64,000 nt of DNA from Candidatus Binatia bacterium (GTDB lineage: Bacteria; Desulfobacterota; Binatia; Bin18), in assembly GCA_951812575.1 (NCBI GenBank), contig OX638322.1, positions 3,910,501 to 3,974,500 on the forward strand. The letters run 5' to 3'. Below the pieces are notes generated by a model. It saw only the letters and a program-made list of their open reading frames with translations, was not told the origin of the DNA and ran no database searches. A program made the translations under genes and the position numbers. Positions 34,260-42,382 of the stretch are shown piece after piece. Each line of letters opens with the position of its first letter. Within the stretch, counting starts at the first letter, position 1.

Positions 34260-34988
34260 CTAGGGGAAAAGGCGTAATTTTCTCCCCACGAAGAGCACCC
34301 CGACGATACCGAATAGAACGCCCGCCCCGTGCGTCCAGCCGTTCCAGGCGAGTGTATACGGGTCCTGCAGACGCGGTCCGGTTACGCCGGGAATGCTGGG
34401 GAGGTCCCCATCTCCAGCACCAGCCTTGAGCTGCGCCTTCATGCCCTTTTCCATGTGCTGAGGAACATCACAGTGGACGAGATAAGTCTTGTCTCCGGGC
34501 GGGAGGATAAAAGTGCTTGTCCGTTGCCCTTTGCCCGCTACCTCAAGGGTAAACATACCCTGAGGATAGATGTAGCGCGGCAGGCCGTGCAGCATCCACT
34601 GGTGACGAACGCTGTCCGTATTAATGAGCGTCACTGTGAGTTTCGTACACGGCTCAAAACTCCATTCGCTTCGATCATACGCGAACATCGTCCCCGGCTG
34701 GGCAAATTCTTTGCCGGCACGAACAGTGATCTCGTGTTCACCTGAGAGACGTGGACAGCCCCGAGGGAGTTGGTCCGCATTTTCATTCATCACCATCCCC
34801 GCAGTGTCGAGATGCATGCCATGATGCGCATGATGCTGGTGAGGCTCGTGCTCTTGCGTCGAGCCCATCTCGCTGGAAAACAAGACAGACAAGGTGCATA
34901 CAACCAGTGTAGAGACAGCCTTCTGGAGTGGTCTTCCCCGGCACGCCACAGTCCCCTGCTGACTCTTTTTCCTCAGAAGAAATCCCAT
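34260..34988 (-). CDS. Membrane-anchored cupredoxin with His-rich segment
   Basis: The 242-residue protein has a signal/anchor region, a His-rich segment (EHEPHQHHAHHGMH), and a cupredoxin domain. The candidate blue-copper ligands are the His in SVRHQWMLHG and the Cys, His, Met of VHCDVPQHMEKGM. A C-terminal membrane helix (GVLFGIVGVLFVGRKLRLFP) anchors it. It starts 12 nt after the multicopper oxidase gene, so the two are cotranscribed. It could pass electrons to or from the multicopper oxidase, or buffer copper for the CuMMO. Confidence 0.78.
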   Translation of the reverse strand: MGFLLRKKSQQGTVACRGRPLQKAVSTLVVCTLSVLFSSEMGSTQEHEPHQHHAHHGMHLDTAGMVMNENADQLPRGCPRLSGEHEITVRAGKEFAQPGTMFAYDRSEWSFEPCTKLTVTLINTDSVRHQWMLHGLPRYIYPQGMFTLEVAGKGQRTSTFILPPGDKTYLVHCDVPQHMEKGMKAQLKAGAGDGDLPSIPGVTGPRLQDPYTLAWNGWTHGAGVLFGIVGVLFVGRKLRLFP

Positions 34989-35000
34989 TGAAGATGCCTC

Positions 35001-36695
35001 TTAGCGGACTCGAGCCCAGCGCTTGCTCAAGGCGAAGGCCGCACCGATGAGGAGACCGATACCTATCCCAAGTATGAGGGCATAACTCAAGGGCAGGGAG
35101 CGAGTGCTCGTCTCTCCAAGCAGACCGAAGTCCTTCAGTCCGGCCCAGATGGGAAGCTTTTTTTGATAATACTCCTTGGTGAAAAACGGCGCCCAGTCCA
35201 TCCCCTGCGTTTTCGGCTGACCGGATGTGTCCAAATAGTCCTGGTAGACAATGGCGCTGATATTGCCACCAGGGTTGATCCCATCGGTGGTGATCGCTTT
35301 TTCCTTGTGGTCGTGGAGCAGCCAGACGCCTGGCCCATAATTATGCCGGCCGTCATCAGTAGTGTTGAGAAGAAGGTCCACCCGTTGGGCCGGGCTGATC
35401 CAGACCACATCCCGGGTGATTTGCGCGGCTGGATTATGTTCGACGCCATCATAATGCGTCAGCCTGACTTTATGCCCATGCGTATGGAGAGAAATGCCTT
35501 CTGCTCCGCCGTTGAGCACACGCAGTTTGACACGTTCATTCGGAGCAACAACAATCAGCGACTCACGGGTCGTGTAGGGAAAGGAGCGACCGTTGAGCAG
35601 GAAATAGTCGGGGTCTTGATCTGTAATATCATAGCGGCGATTGGTCGCCTCGGCGATCAACCGGGGATCACCCGCGGTCTGAATAATATTATTCAACGCC
35701 GGGTCAATGTCCTGGTAGTGCAGATCGAATTCCCGGTCATAGGATTCTCTGACTGCTGCAGAGACGGAGCGCACCCGGCCGGCCCCAATGTTGAGCGTTT
35801 GGAGCCAGTTATTTGGCCGGTTGTCTTCAACCACAAACATACCCTGGAGCCCCATCAGAATGTGGACATGCGGTTGGACGTGGCAGTGATAAAACATCGT
35901 CCCCGTTTGACGCGGAGTCATTTCATAGGTGCGGCTCTCCCCCGGTGAGACTGGCATTTCACTCGCAATCGGCACGCCATCATTGCCCTCGCCCGTGGCG
36001 TCAACAAAGGGATGGTCAACCCCGTGGAAATGTATGGTGTGCGGCAGATAGTGCGTATTCTCCAAAGTCACCCGGAGCGTATCACCCTGCTCTATGCGAA
36101 TCACCGGAGACGGGGCTCGCAAGGTCGGATGCGCCCACTCGCTCTCAAAATTTTCAGTTGCCATGCCGCGCGATTTGGGCGCAAAGACCCACAGCCCTGG
36201 CTGGATACCCGGCGCAATGGCATAGGCGGGAAACGGTGCAGGATCATCCGGTGAATGCCCGTTCAGTTCTACGACTTCAAGCCGGACATGAATCTCATCC
36301 GGATCGCCATCCCCGTCTCTGTCGTTCTCTTTCACCACGGTATTGGGCGTCAGCCGGGTCTCCATAAGGGTGTGCAGACTAATATTATTCGTTCCTTTGA
36401 CAAAGGCCGCAATTTCCGCCGGATTGTCCGGGTCACACACGGGTGAGGCTTCGATGGCAACACCTTCAAGCGTCTGGGACTCCCGCCAGTCTGCATGTCT
36501 GTCCAGACAGAACGGCTCCACACTGACAGGGCTTATTTGACGGCTGGGGGGTGGCTCCCGGTAAGACTCTTCACCAAGATATTGATACGCAAAGTCTTGT
36601 ACTGGACGGGGGAGCCAGGCACGCGGCACGAGAAAGAGTGTACCGATAGCAAGCACACTAAGCAAAAGGAAGAAGAGCAGACCGCGGAGCCACAT
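35001..36695 (-). CDS. Membrane multicopper oxidase
   Basis: The 564-residue protein has a membrane helix at each end. Copper motifs in order are IHFHGVDHPF, the cysteine motif YHCHVQPHVHILMG, then SLHTHGHKV and LLHDHKEKA. In three-domain laccases the HCH...M blue-copper motif comes last. Here it is in the first cupredoxin domain and the final motif lacks Cys (HDH), as in nitrite-reductase-like or two-domain enzymes. A Ca-loop-like segment, ENDRDGDGDPDEI, occurs near residue 120. Candidate roles are copper(I) oxidation or electron transfer for the CuMMO. It ends 12 nt before the cupredoxin gene. Confidence 0.8.
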   Translation of the reverse strand: MWLRGLLFFLLLSVLAIGTLFLVPRAWLPRPVQDFAYQYLGEESYREPPPSRQISPVSVEPFCLDRHADWRESQTLEGVAIEASPVCDPDNPAEIAAFVKGTNNISLHTLMETRLTPNTVVKENDRDGDGDPDEIHVRLEVVELNGHSPDDPAPFPAYAIAPGIQPGLWVFAPKSRGMATENFESEWAHPTLRAPSPVIRIEQGDTLRVTLENTHYLPHTIHFHGVDHPFVDATGEGNDGVPIASEMPVSPGESRTYEMTPRQTGTMFYHCHVQPHVHILMGLQGMFVVEDNRPNNWLQTLNIGAGRVRSVSAAVRESYDREFDLHYQDIDPALNNIIQTAGDPRLIAEATNRRYDITDQDPDYFLLNGRSFPYTTRESLIVVAPNERVKLRVLNGGAEGISLHTHGHKVRLTHYDGVEHNPAAQITRDVVWISPAQRVDLLLNTTDDGRHNYGPGVWLLHDHKEKAITTDGINPGGNISAIVYQDYLDTSGQPKTQGMDWAPFFTKEYYQKKLPIWAGLKDFGLLGETSTRSLPLSYALILGIGIGLLIGAAFALSKRWARVR

Positions 36696-36753
36696 CGTTC
36701 AACATGTACTGTGAACAGGGCGTTCGGGAAAGGGGGGCTGTCCGGTTCCGCAG

Positions 36754-37401
36754 CTATCCCTTGAGCAGGGGCGAAACCTTTTTCACAGAAAACGGCGGCC
36801 AGCCGAGTTTACCACCGACAACATAATAACCCACGCCACAGCCAATAAGCAGGCCCGCGATCAAGACCAGCATGGTATTTGAGAGTGAAGCGACGCGAAT
36901 GGGAAACCGCACTGCCCCATCAACCCCGTCAACTGTCATCAGGGCCGTATACTGTCCGGGCGTGTCGAAATCGACTTCAGCGTTCACCACACCGCTGGGA
37001 TATACCCGCGCCGGAATGTCGAGTAACAGTCGCGGTTCAGCCGCATTGGTTTCCTCAATAATGCGAACCCCAGCCGATTTCTTACGCAATTCAGGATCAA
37101 TCAGATCAAAAACGAGAATCGCACTCCCAGTCTGGGGAACGCTCCGACAGAATTCCTCGGTTGCGTACTCCTGTGGCTGGTAGGCAGAAAAATGGACTAG
37201 ATAGACGCCTGCCCGCTCTATGCAGGGGTCCAAATCCATGGCAACACCCCCATGCCCCCAGGCTCCTATTGGGACGAGGAGCATCGCAACAAGGAGGAAC
37301 AGTTTCACAGCGCTGTCCAGTTGTGCTCTCGGGCGGGACGTGAGCTCCCCGCTCTGGAGCTTATGGAAGATAGGTTGAACGAAACTGAGTCGGGACGACA
37401 T
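36754..37401 (-). CDS. PmoD-like copper-associated protein, paralogue 1
   Basis: The 215-residue product has a predicted signal ending at VPIGAWG, so the mature chain begins HGGVAMDLDPC, and a C-terminal membrane helix (MLVLIAGLLIGCGVGYYVV). The block C60-x9-H70-x14-C85 is shared with the paralogue at 40740-41312 at the same spacing. Both recall PmoD/AmoD copper proteins found by CuMMO operons. The start is uncertain: ATG 37401 overlaps pmoB by 41 nt, while GTG 37308 would begin just before the signal helix. Assignment to the PmoD family is by recollection of motif and context. Confidence 0.65.
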   Translation of the reverse strand: MSSRLSFVQPIFHKLQSGELTSRPRAQLDSAVKLFLLVAMLLVPIGAWGHGGVAMDLDPCIERAGVYLVHFSAYQPQEYATEEFCRSVPQTGSAILVFDLIDPELRKKSAGVRIIEETNAAEPRLLLDIPARVYPSGVVNAEVDFDTPGQYTALMTVDGVDGAVRFPIRVASLSNTMLVLIAGLLIGCGVGYYVVGGKLGWPPFSVKKVSPLLKG

Positions 37402-38620
37402 TTGAACGGACCGTCACTAACTCATGGCCATCGTTCCCATTCTCAAAGCGCAAGACTGCGCCAATAAACTGCTGCGGTGCCTGCGTCGGGATGAGACGCT
37501 CTTCGCTGAAAATACTACTTGAAATAGTCAGGGTCAGCTCTTTATTTTCACCCGGAGCAATCGGCCCGTCCGGCTGGACTTCGAGGCGACCAACAAAATC
37601 ACTCGGCCCAGCTTTGGCCTGTTCGGCTTCAGGTCCGTTCACGAAGGTCGCCATCGCCATAGTCAGTTGCTTGAGTTCGATGTCGCTCTCGATAACATTC
37701 GTCACCTGGACCTTCATCTCAAGCGTTTCACTCGCTTCGTCATACGTCGCCTCGCTGGCCCGAGCCTCGGCCATTTTCTCGCCGGAAGAAATGAATTCCG
37801 GTGTAAACCAGTCCGTTTGCTGAGGCCAGCGAACTGGCGCATTTGATGTGGCATACGTCCAACCGACCACCAGCATCACCAAGGTCACGCCCACGATAAC
37901 ATTCATCCACATATGGTCGCGGGGCGTGATGAGGCCAATATCGGGGGCATCATCGTTCACGGGAAGCTGGACAGTCACGGCGAGATTGGTCACCGTTCTT
38001 TTATTCGTCGTCCAGTACAGTATCCAAGCGACCCCCAGGACAAATCCGGCAAACGACCACCACCAGACAAACGCACCTCCATAGGTGCTGAGTTCAATCG
38101 TCTCACCAGACATCAGGGTGAGTGGGAAGGAGAACGGCTCGTCACTCGGATTGACGGTCACCCACTCGCCAGGTCCAATCAGTGTACCGGTCCCATAGAC
38201 GGCGATACCGGGATGCACATGCCAGTCCCCAGGCTCTTTGCCAACAAGCTCCATTTCAAACTCGTAAATGCCCCCCTTTTGGGCAAAAAACGAGCCGATC
38301 GCAGCCGTTCCATTGACAAAACGCTCCCTAAGCACAAAGACCGGTCCTGGGACGACCGGCATGATGGAAGCAATTTCCGGCGTCTCCAGCGTATGCGGCC
38401 AAGTCTCGAGGATTTTGACCGAGCCCGTCACCTTGACCGGCTCTCCCACCTCGATTTCGGTCGGTGAAACACTCACGTTGAAGAAAGCCGTGGTCATGTT
38501 TTTCAAGAACGGTTCGTCAGCCGCCTCACCGTGGGCAGCGGCGTTCGGCGTCTTGGCGACGACAACGGCCAGGATGACGCACAGCGCGCCAACACTGCCA
38601 AGCACGAATCGCCTACCCAT
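37361..38620 (-). CDS. pmoB: Copper membrane monooxygenase subunit B
   Basis: The 419-residue protein has a signal peptide ending AAA with His30 as the mature N-terminus, and GDWHVHPG with His134 and His136. These match M. capsulatus PmoB His33, His137 and His139 at the same spacing (104 and 2), so the CuB ligands are present. Two cupredoxin-like domains flank two membrane helices (AFVWWWSFAGFVLGVAWIL; NVIVGVTLVMLVVGW). AmoB and hydrocarbon-oxidising homologues share this plan, so methane is not proven as substrate. It overlaps the small upstream gene by 8 nt. Confidence 0.9.
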   Translation of the reverse strand: MGRRFVLGSVGALCVILAVVVAKTPNAAAHGEAADEPFLKNMTTAFFNVSVSPTEIEVGEPVKVTGSVKILETWPHTLETPEIASIMPVVPGPVFVLRERFVNGTAAIGSFFAQKGGIYEFEMELVGKEPGDWHVHPGIAVYGTGTLIGPGEWVTVNPSDEPFSFPLTLMSGETIELSTYGGAFVWWWSFAGFVLGVAWILYWTTNKRTVTNLAVTVQLPVNDDAPDIGLITPRDHMWMNVIVGVTLVMLVVGWTYATSNAPVRWPQQTDWFTPEFISSGEKMAEARASEATYDEASETLEMKVQVTNVIESDIELKQLTMAMATFVNGPEAEQAKAGPSDFVGRLEVQPDGPIAPGENKELTLTISSSIFSEERLIPTQAPQQFIGAVLRFENGNDGHELVTVRSNVVPTQFRSTYLP

Positions 38621-38954
38621 CGGCCACCCTCCTGGTTTCGGGCTGCTCGTCCGGGAGCTGGGGCTTGGTTTCTATGACACGCAATCGGGGCTTCCGTTTG
38701 ATGCGAATAACCGGACCCGTTTCCGGTGACCCGCGTCCGTCCGTCTCCACACGTTTCGATGCCGGCCACAAAACCACCAGCCAGTAACACACAAAGGCTA
38801 AGATGCCTGCGGTAGTGACGGGCGGGGCTATTTCAGAGATATTCATGCCGTGCGCATACACGGGGGAAGGAAACAGAGACAGGCCGGCAAGAAGAGCCAC
38901 GAGAACAGAGCAGACTCTTCCGTATCGGACGGACTGCTGAGGTTCGAAAGACAT
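38613..38954 (-). CDS. Small exported membrane protein between pmoA and pmoB
   Basis: The 113-residue protein has a signal peptide (VCSVLVALLAGLSLFPSPVYA) and a mature start HGMNISEIAPP. One membrane helix follows (VTTAGILAFVCYWLVVLWP), then a basic, Pro-rich cytoplasmic-type tail (VIRIKRKPRLRVIETK). No family recognised. ATG 38954 follows GAGG at a good distance. It overlaps the pmoB start by 8 nt and follows pmoA by 19 nt, so it is part of the operon. An extra gene inside pmoCAB is unusual; its tail could be a structural or assembly element of the complex. Confidence 0.75.
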   Translation of the reverse strand: MSFEPQQSVRYGRVCSVLVALLAGLSLFPSPVYAHGMNISEIAPPVTTAGILAFVCYWLVVLWPASKRVETDGRGSPETGPVIRIKRKPRLRVIETKPQLPDEQPETRRVADG

Positions 38955-38973
38955 ACCGCACCTCATATTTGTC

Positions 38974-39777
38974 TCACACAGTTTTCAGATAGCGCCGAAT
39001 CGGCCACACTGCCAGATAGCGGCCAATAAACTGACCGATCCAGTAGCCAACAAAAGCCGCCGTTCCAGCAAAGGCCAGCGAAACGTATTGCGTCTCACCC
39101 AGGAAACTCCGCAACGCGCCGCGTTCAATCAGCCGGAGGTATTCCGGGGTTTGAGAGCGGATATAGGCAATGCCCTGAACATCAGCAACCGTCACCACAT
39201 GATCCATAAAATGGGCCGGCTGGAGAAAGGCAGCTAAGGGGACGTAATTATAGGCCCACACCGCAATCGCCCACACGTGGGCGCCGATCAGCGAGGTGAG
39301 GATAAAACTCTTGGTTTTCATCAAGGTCCAGTCCATCAAGATCCCGGCGCAGACGACGGAGGCAGGCCACACGAAGTTCATAGGGTAGGTCGCTGCGAGG
39401 TCCCACTGGAAATATCGCCCAACCCAGGCCGCAAAAAACAAGCAACACGCGGTATAGGTCGCACCAGTCGGAAAGCGCCAGGCGGCCCACTGGATGTATT
39501 GCAGCGTCGAGGGAATAATGATCGTGGCAAAGGCCGTGACTACAGGCCACCACTGCGGATCTTTCCAATCTGTCCAGAAATCCCAGTCACCGGCAAACAA
39601 CTGCTTGGTGATGTCGGCGGCACCGGCCACCACGAAAATGGCCGTGGTCCAGAAGACAAGATCCCACTTCCAGTCAATCCACTTATACTTCTTGTTGAGC
39701 AGTTCTTTGAGTTCGAGCCGCCGTTGCCGTTCCGCCGCTTCTGCGAGGTCGGTTACGGTTGTGGTTTCCGTCGCCAT
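38974..39777 (-). CDS. pmoA: Copper membrane monooxygenase subunit A
   Basis: The 267-residue membrane protein has the PmoA/AmoA signature GDWDFWTDWKDPQWWPVV (the conserved primer region of the family) and several helices, including PMNFVWPASVVCAGILMDW. It carries no copper ligand but forms the membrane core with PmoC. ATG 39777 has GAGGAAG upstream; an in-frame GTG lies 6 nt earlier. It is followed by the small 113-residue protein rather than directly by pmoB. Which substrate branch it belongs to needs a PmoA tree. Confidence 0.93.
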   Translation of the reverse strand: MATETTTVTDLAEAAERQRRLELKELLNKKYKWIDWKWDLVFWTTAIFVVAGAADITKQLFAGDWDFWTDWKDPQWWPVVTAFATIIIPSTLQYIQWAAWRFPTGATYTACCLFFAAWVGRYFQWDLAATYPMNFVWPASVVCAGILMDWTLMKTKSFILTSLIGAHVWAIAVWAYNYVPLAAFLQPAHFMDHVVTVADVQGIAYIRSQTPEYLRLIERGALRSFLGETQYVSLAFAGTAAFVGYWIGQFIGRYLAVWPIRRYLKTV

Positions 39778-39840
39778 GCGCACTTCCTCTCTACACGAGG
39801 ATTTTCGATCCGTTTATCGACCAAGCCCACACCGCCGTTA

Positions 39841-40689
39841 TTAGTCGGCGGCGATCGGCGACTCAAGCGAGGCTTCCGGGTTGGCATCCTCTTCGGCCTT
39901 CTCAACCTCGAACATGCGCACCAGGGTTTCACCCCACACCGCAAACATGCCGGCGGCAAGCCAGCCATAAATCACAAACGGCCAGTGAAACGGAACGGAG
40001 AAAATCTCTTCAGAGATCCACAGGCTATGGCCCCACTCATTGGCGGCAACGGCCATGCATTCGAGCACGCAGGCACCGATCAGCAGAAAGAACGACCAGG
40101 GAAAGCCTTTGTCCTTCCCGTACAGCGCCGGGATATGAAAGCGGCCATAGATATAGGTCCCCACGGCCAATATGACCGACAGCGGGAAGAAGAAGTAGAA
40201 CATCGGGATATGGGTCGGGGTGAATGCCGTGTCACGCACCATGGTTTGGTGCCACGATCCATCCCAGTTCGGCCAGAAGCTGGCCATCAGATAGATAGCC
40301 AGACTCGTCGCGCCAATGAGGCTCCACAAAATCGCAATCCGGCGCGTCTCTTCGGCGGGTGAGCATTCTTGTCCTTCAATGGCCCGGCCATTCCGTATGA
40401 GCCAGCCCAACCACACTCCGCTGAATATGCCTAAGACAATCAATTCACCCCAGAACAGCGTCCAGTAATACATCGTGAATTCAGCGCTTGCTGAGTTCAG
40501 TCCGGCAGTGAACATAAAGGCGTAGTTCCAGTACCAGAAAAAGACATTCGCCAGCATGATCAGCCCGCACCCCCAGAATAGGGGATGCCAGCCGACTGAC
40601 CAATCAGTCGGGTTGGCCGGGTTGCCAGTTGTCATGGAACCATCGCCGGAACTTCTCGGTGCGTTTTGGACTGCTTGCGCTTGAGCCAT
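39841..40689 (-). CDS. pmoC: Copper membrane monooxygenase subunit C
   Basis: The 282-residue protein has about six helices. All ligands known from M. capsulatus are found: Asp143, His147 (WDGSWHQTM) and His160 (DTAFTPTH), equivalent to Asp156/His160/His173 (CuC), and Asn217, His221 (ANEWGH) and His235 (PFHWPF), equivalent to Asn227/His231/His245 (CuD). A GAGGAGGG site precedes the ATG. It starts 50 nt after the PmoD-like gene, with pmoA 63 nt downstream. The active-site residues argue for a catalytically competent enzyme. Confidence 0.93.
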   Translation of the reverse strand: MAQAQAVQNAPRSSGDGSMTTGNPANPTDWSVGWHPLFWGCGLIMLANVFFWYWNYAFMFTAGLNSASAEFTMYYWTLFWGELIVLGIFSGVWLGWLIRNGRAIEGQECSPAEETRRIAILWSLIGATSLAIYLMASFWPNWDGSWHQTMVRDTAFTPTHIPMFYFFFPLSVILAVGTYIYGRFHIPALYGKDKGFPWSFFLLIGACVLECMAVAANEWGHSLWISEEIFSVPFHWPFVIYGWLAAGMFAVWGETLVRMFEVEKAEEDANPEASLESPIAAD

Positions 40690-40739
40690 ACCTATCCCTC
40701 CTCGATAGTAATAACGCTGTGAGTGTACTCTCTCCGTCT

Positions 40740-41312
40740 TTATTTCACCAGCTCTTCTCTGCCCCGAACAGTGATCTTATAACGAATCACCGAGACCGCA
40801 AGCACGATCACCACTCCGAACACGATCAGCGCCGGTCCGACCAAAGCCTTATACCATGCCGCAACCTGAAAGGGAAATGAAAATTTGCGCGGTTCTGGTT
40901 CACCGCTGAGCCCAAGCAGGACACGCACCTCGTAGCGAAGTCCGGCCTGCACAAGGACCTCGGCGTTGGCCACGCCGCGTTCATATACTTGTACAGGCAG
41001 GGACAGGACCGTATTCGACTGCCCGGAGCCATCTGAAGCAAGGAGTTCAACGCCAATCGGCATTTCCCACAGATCGGGCGTCACGTCCACGACCAGGAAG
41101 GCAGTACCCACCCGTGGGATTTCTTCACAATACTCGGTGACCGGGTCAAATTGGGTCTGATAGAACGTAATATGCAAGAGCGAGGCACCGACCTCCCGGC
41201 GGCACGGGTCTCCCGGCCCTCTGTCCCGATGCGCCCAGGACGGCACGGGAAACGCCAGGCACAGCGCCACGACGACAGATAGAAGAAAAGGGATTCGGCG
41301 GGCGCGTCGCAT
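40740..41312 (-). CDS. PmoD-like copper-associated protein, paralogue 2
   Basis: The 190-residue protein has a signal peptide ending VPSWA with mature His28, then Cys37, His47 and Cys62 (C-x9-H-x14-C, as in paralogue 1), then HITFYQTQ and YCEEIPRVG. A C-terminal membrane helix follows (LVGPALIVFGVVIVLAVSVI). It is the first gene of the CuMMO operon as drawn, 50 nt before pmoC. Clusters usually carry at most one such gene, so two copies bracketing pmoCAB are notable. Confidence 0.68.
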   Translation of the reverse strand: MRRARRIPFLLSVVVALCLAFPVPSWAHRDRGPGDPCRREVGASLLHITFYQTQFDPVTEYCEEIPRVGTAFLVVDVTPDLWEMPIGVELLASDGSGQSNTVLSLPVQVYERGVANAEVLVQAGLRYEVRVLLGLSGEPEPRKFSFPFQVAAWYKALVGPALIVFGVVIVLAVSVIRYKITVRGREELVK

Positions 41313-41399
41313 CAGTCGATTCTTACGGAATTTTGGTTATTGACCAGCCGTACTGAGATAACAGGCTGAGGGAGCGGGGACAACTCCAGGGCGCGAGCC

Positions 41400-42254
41400 C
41401 TACTGAGTGAAGGTGCTATCGATATCAATGAAAAACGACAGGAGGGTCGTATTGAGCGGGGGCCACTGCCGATGGGTACCAGTTCCTTCGCAGTATAGAG
41501 TTTTGCCTTGCGCCGTGCATCCCGAGTAGGCCCCACAGCCGTTTTTATCTTTCTCAATCAAACCGGCCTGACACTTATGACACGCCGCTAGCCAGGCAGC
41601 CGTCTCGGCCCCGTAGCCGGGAAAAAGATGGTCGTTGGCACTGTGCATAATCAGAGCAGACAGCGTTTCGGGGCAGGAGAAGGTTTCGAGGTCGATCCGC
41701 CTGAACCCGGCGGCACTTGGCGCCACCGCAGCCGGGATGTGGCGGGTCTCGTCCAACAGGGCCAGAGCGAGGGCAACTGTTCCGCCGTCAGAATGGCCGG
41801 TCAGGTAGACCCGCCGCTCATCAACGCACCATTTTTTGGCAATAAGCCGCGGGATCGTCCCGAGTTCGGGAATGACTTCGAGCGAAAGACGGCGTGAGTC
41901 GGCATAGGCGACAACGAAGCCAGCCGCCGTTGCCTCAAAAGTCAGGGCTGTCAGGCGCTCGGAGCGAAAACGACTTGAGCCTGCCGGTGCATAGACCATG
42001 AGGAGGGGGTGGAGAATGCCTGGGTTGTAGTTGGCGGGCGTCCGAACCGTATATTTAATCCCGTGTTCAGTCTGCTCATCGTCGCTCATACCCCCCGGAC
42101 CCCTCCGCTCACCGAGCGGACACGGCTCGGCACTAGGGGCATTGCTATACGTGTGTCGGCCTAGCTGCGGTGGCTCACCTGGCAATTCAAAACATCCGGG
42201 CCCCCAGAGAACGAGCGCAACGAGACAGAGCATCCGGCACTGGAGCCTGCTCAT
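41400..42254 (-). CDS. Exported alpha/beta-hydrolase, LpqC/PHB-depolymerase-like esterase
   Basis: The 284-residue protein has a hydrophobic signal-like N-terminus (MLCLVALVLWGPGC; a lipobox is possible but atypical), HPLLMVYAPAGSS, and nucleophile elbow GHSDGGTVALALAL. ALIMHSANDHLFPGYGAE carries the likely acid or His. It resembles feruloyl-esterase/PHB-depolymerase proteins. The substrate is unknown. ATG 42254 is preferred because the signal begins there; the longer frame overlaps the divergent dehydrogenase leader. It lies upstream of the CuMMO operon on the same strand, 87 nt away. Confidence 0.75.
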   Translation of the reverse strand: MSRLQCRMLCLVALVLWGPGCFELPGEPPQLGRHTYSNAPSAEPCPLGERRGPGGMSDDEQTEHGIKYTVRTPANYNPGILHPLLMVYAPAGSSRFRSERLTALTFEATAAGFVVAYADSRRLSLEVIPELGTIPRLIAKKWCVDERRVYLTGHSDGGTVALALALLDETRHIPAAVAPSAAGFRRIDLETFSCPETLSALIMHSANDHLFPGYGAETAAWLAACHKCQAGLIEKDKNGCGAYSGCTAQGKTLYCEGTGTHRQWPPLNTTLLSFFIDIDSTFTQ

Positions 42255-42382
42255 CGATATAGGGCGACAGCCGCGTCTCTCCGCTCGTCCCACTAGCCTT
42301 CTCCTGCTTGTCGCATCAACACGTCTCGGTTTATACTGCATCTGCTCTATCTGAGGGAACAGCACTTGGTAAGGAGGGATAT

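Noticed and set aside
39277..40362. Plus-strand frame across pmoA and pmoC
   Set aside because: Antisense shadow of genes with all conserved copper ligands.
41313..41399. Promoter for the CuMMO operon (TTGTCC with TATCTC at 17 bases)
   Set aside because: The -10 matches the consensus at only three positions; not strong enough to annotate.
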